A stretch of DNA of 5,140 nt from an uncultured Acidobacteriota bacterium (GTDB taxonomy: Bacteria; Acidobacteriota; Thermoanaerobaculia; UBA5066), in NCBI GenBank assembly GCA_937902605.1, contig CALFNC010000139.1, positions 1 through 5,140 on the forward strand, written 5' to 3'. Within the stretch, counting starts at the first letter, position 1, and each line of letters starts with the position of its first letter. The notes under the pieces were generated by a model that was given only the letters and a program-made list of their open reading frames with translations, did not search any database and was not told where the DNA came from. Shown here piece after piece: positions 4,847 to 5,140 of this stretch. A program made the translations under genes and the position numbers.

Positions 4847-5140
4847 ATGGAAGCCCAGCTCGAGCTCTTTGCGTCGGCCCCTCCGCCCCACGGATCGCTG
4901 CGGGAGAGCGAGCGGCGGCTGCAGGCGCTCTACGACCATCTGGCCGAACGATTAGGTCTCGCCCTGGCACGCGTGATCGTCACCGCCCGCCGAGCGACCG
5001 GCGGCGTCATCCAGTATGGCCCGCCCCACGTCATCCGGATCTCGGCGTTCATGTCGGAGGAGGATCGGAGGGAGACGCTCCTCCACGAGGCGGCCCACGC
5101 GATCTGCCACGAGCGATGGGGCCCATGCGAGGGGCACTCG
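4847..5140 (+). CDS. SprT-like zinc metalloprotease, N-terminal part
   Basis: From ATG 4847 the frame is open for 98 codons to the right edge, so the C-terminus is missing. Residues 20-50 form a helix and strand (LQALYDHLAERLGL, then ARVIVTARR). GVIQYGPPHVIRIS (53-66) is the strand pair typical of SprT-like domains. TLLHEAAHAICHE (77-89) contains the zinc-binding HExxH as His80-Glu81-xx-His84, and WGPCEGHS (91-98) probably supplies the third ligand, His97. The family covers bacterial SprT and the SprT domain of eukaryotic Spartan (SPRTN), a DNA-protein crosslink protease. The first residues, MEAQLELFAS, resemble a beta-clamp-binding peptide. An in-frame GTG at 4814 overlapping the previous gene is an alternative start; neither start has a clear ribosome site. 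Confidence 0.85.
   Translation, partial: MEAQLELFASAPPPHGSLRESERRLQALYDHLAERLGLALARVIVTARRATGGVIQYGPPHVIRISAFMSEEDRRETLLHEAAHAICHERWGPCEGHS

Overview
The window is about two thirds G+C, and most codons in its genes end in G or C. This fits a GC-rich bacterium such as an Acidobacteriota or Gemmatimonadota member or a deltaproteobacterium-like lineage. I cannot fix the taxon from sequence alone. The first 25 bases match an Illumina sequencing adapter, so the left edge is probably an untrimmed contig end from a short-read assembly and not genomic DNA.

Layout. Bases 26-208 (minus) hold the N-terminus of a secreted protein that runs into the adapter. A short divergent region (209-282) contains a 6-bp inverted repeat and a -10-like box. 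Next comes a plus-strand run of three genes: quinolinate synthase nadA (283-1263), a small P-loop kinase of the NadR/AAA_28 type (1303-1878), and a radical SAM enzyme of the arsenosugar-synthase (ArsS) type (1938-3062). A hairpin at 3059-3080 sits on the stop codon of arsS and on the stop codon of a 43-codon minus-strand ORF facing it (3077-3208). That ORF lies directly behind a minus-strand beta-hydroxyacid dehydrogenase gene (3227-4153). A divergent promoter region (4154-4245) separates this from a plus-strand pair: a small multi-pass membrane protein (4246-4833) and the first 98 residues of a SprT-like zinc metalloprotease (4847 to the right edge).

How the genes may work together. NadA makes quinolinate for NAD synthesis. 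The kinase behind it belongs to the fold used by the ribosylnicotinamide kinase domain of NadR, so a second NAD-related role is plausible but unproven. ArsS would act on methylated arsenic made elsewhere, because no arsM is present here. The dehydrogenase, the membrane protein and the SprT-like protein show no obvious link to these.

The points most worth following up are a candidate beta-clamp-binding peptide (QLELF) at the N-terminus of the SprT-like protease, a recurring -10-like box exactly six bases before three start codons (suggesting leaderless mRNAs), and an N-terminal extension with a vicinal cysteine pair on ArsS. I saw no RNA genes, CRISPR arrays or insertion sequences.
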